From assembly GCF_022539665.2 (NCBI RefSeq), contig NC_081331.1, positions 5,738,501-5,802,500 on the forward strand: DNA of 64,000 nt, written 5' to 3'. Below, piece by piece: positions 62,384 through 64,000 of this stretch; the stretch's first letter is position 1, and every line of letters starts with the position of its first letter. The position numbers and the translations under genes were made by a program. The stretch is from Daphnia carinata (taxonomy: Eukaryota; Arthropoda; Branchiopoda; Diplostraca; Daphniidae). The notes below the pieces were generated by a model. The model did no database searches. It worked only from the letters and a program-made list of their open reading frames with translations, and was not told the DNA's origin.

Positions 62384-64000
62384 CTATACACACACAGAGA
62401 GAAAAGAACACACGAATTAGCTAGACGTAACACGAGGCACAAAAAGGGGAAATATAGCAGCAATTTTGACGCTAAAAAATAAAGAATAAGGACAAATGAG
62501 TCAGATAAATGCTTTCTCTCCTCGTTTTCACCATCGGCATTAGCGTGGCTCTTTGAGCCGTTTAACAACGATGATTTACAGTGGTGAAAACAAGGCAGTT
62601 ATGGACGAAAAAAAAAAAAAACTCGACGGACGGGACTTTCTATTCTTTTTCGGCTTCATTCAACAACAAAAAAAAAAAAACTTCCCTCCTTTCTAAATTT
62701 TTTTTTCTTACAAAGGCGGCAAAAGAGACAATGGGAGGAAACCAGCGTGTATAACGAGATTAATTAGCGCCTGCACCCAAAACACCTTATTTTCTCACAC
62801 ACACACACATCCACAAGGTGCCAGTGAATGTACACACACAAGAGAAATACATCGATACCACGGACACTCTTTCGTTGTTCGATGGGCGAATATTTTAAGT
62901 GACACTAGGTGGCGTCCAAGTAAATAATATTAAATTTTAAGGAATCTAAAATTAAAACAAAACAAAAAAGGAGGCCTCCCGCTCCCGGCCGTGATCGGTT
63001 TCCAATTGCTCGAGGCATCCGACCGCTTCGAATGGTTTTGCTTTGGTGCGATACGCTGGTTCCCTTCTTTCTTTGTATCCGAGATAAAAACAAAATACAG
63101 TTACTCTTGTCTAGAATTAGAAATAGCAACAACATCAACAACAACAACAACAGAGGTAACTTTGTTTTCTCGTTTGAGAGAAACCAATAGACAGTTCAAC
63201 AAAAATCGACTTGAGACCAAAAACAACCATATGGAGCGGCGTGATAAGAGGCCGCCGCCGTTAAATGCGGGCCAGCGGTCCCGTCTATTAAAGGGACCGA
63301 AAAAGGGGGGTAGAGAAGGAAAATGAAAGGCCCCGCGCGCCATTTTTCTTCTGTATACGGTCATCATCATCAGAAATGAGAGAATGGAATTTGAATGGAC
63401 TGTGGGCCGCGCGATTGCTCCCATCTTCCAATTTATGGGAGCGCGTGTCTGCGGACGCGGACGCAACATGTTGTCTATTACACACTCACATATGCTCAAC
63501 ATCATTTTCAGAAATAAAAAACAAAACAAAAAAACATTGATGATGAATCCAGACTGACCTACATGCATTCGATATTTATTTTCTAAATTTTTCTTTTTTT
63601 TTTTTCTTCCTTTGGTTGGAACGGACTCTAACGTCCATTCGATGCCAGCGTGGCGTGTTCGTGAAAATCGATTATTTCCCTACGTGGCAACTTCACACTA
63701 TCGATCCCTTTCTTTTTTGTCTTCAGGTCCAATTTTTAAGGAACATTTCCATTCGAATAAATGCACTTGTGTTATTGCTTCCGTGTTCAATCGGCAAGAG
63801 CGACCCATCAACTTGATGCGGGGTACAGTAATCCAATTAACAAAGTCGATTTTTTCACGACGATGCAATTGAAGAAACGAGAAATCTACGCCCCGGATTT
63901 ATTACAAGTAAGTCTTCCTTCTAACACTTTTGTTTTCTTCCCTATTTTGAATTCATTTTAGTTAGTCAAAGAGACGATTTGGGGGGGGGGGGGTTGCGTG
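62384..64000. other. Probable first intron or upstream region of the glypican gene
   Basis: No signal-peptide-encoding exon was recognised on the minus strand in this interval, so it is likely intron. A CTCF-like word (CACTAGGTGGCGTCC) lies at 62,903-62,917, and a 13-G run at 63,981. Confidence 0.5.

Overview
The window looks like arthropod nuclear DNA, most likely from a cladoceran crustacean (Daphnia or a relative). That is an inference from three things: intron-rich genes with many 60-80 base introns, dense poly-A/T and dinucleotide runs between genes, and proteins that read as clear insect/vertebrate orthologues. There are no bacterial-style operons, rRNA genes or CRISPR arrays. Exon coordinates were worked out by hand from splice signals, reading phase and family similarity.

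Layout. 1-11,899: about 12 kb with no gene I can support. 11,900-15,452 (+): canonical nuclear poly(A) polymerase, 12 coding exons. 15,453-22,655: intergenic or 5' untranslated sequence, with a cluster of CTCF-like motifs near 16.5 kb. 22,712-33,170 (+): an Expanded/FRMD6 orthologue (Hippo pathway), 9 coding exons ending in a 4.7 kb exon rich in PPxY motifs and polyglutamine. 35,646-40,086 (+): a beta-1/betaPS-type integrin beta subunit with two equal-length alternative exons in the ligand-binding head. 40,668-41,585 (-): an intronless AUH-type enoyl-CoA hydratase. 41,871-47,424: a roughly 5.5 kb near-palindrome, each arm carrying a decayed copy of the same intron-containing gene, with tRNA-like sequences near the centre and a nested 235-base hAT-type MITE in one arm. 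47,957-48,413 (-): small single-pass membrane protein. 48,981-50,533 (-): TBL1-like WD40 protein. 51,358-51,534 (-): SMCO4-like micro-protein. 52,200-54,668 (+): CEP295/Ana1-like centriole protein. 56,158-62,383 (-), running off the right side: a Dally-like (GPC4/6) glypican lacking only its N-terminal exon(s).

The genes do not form one pathway. Several are cell-surface or growth-control genes (integrin beta, glypican, Expanded), mixed with housekeeping genes (poly(A) polymerase, AUH, CEP295). Integrin/AUH and CEP295/glypican are convergent pairs. The most unusual items are the palindromic duplication with its almost unchanged GC-rich inner segment, the duplicated integrin exon, and the Hippo regulatory motifs retained in Expanded.
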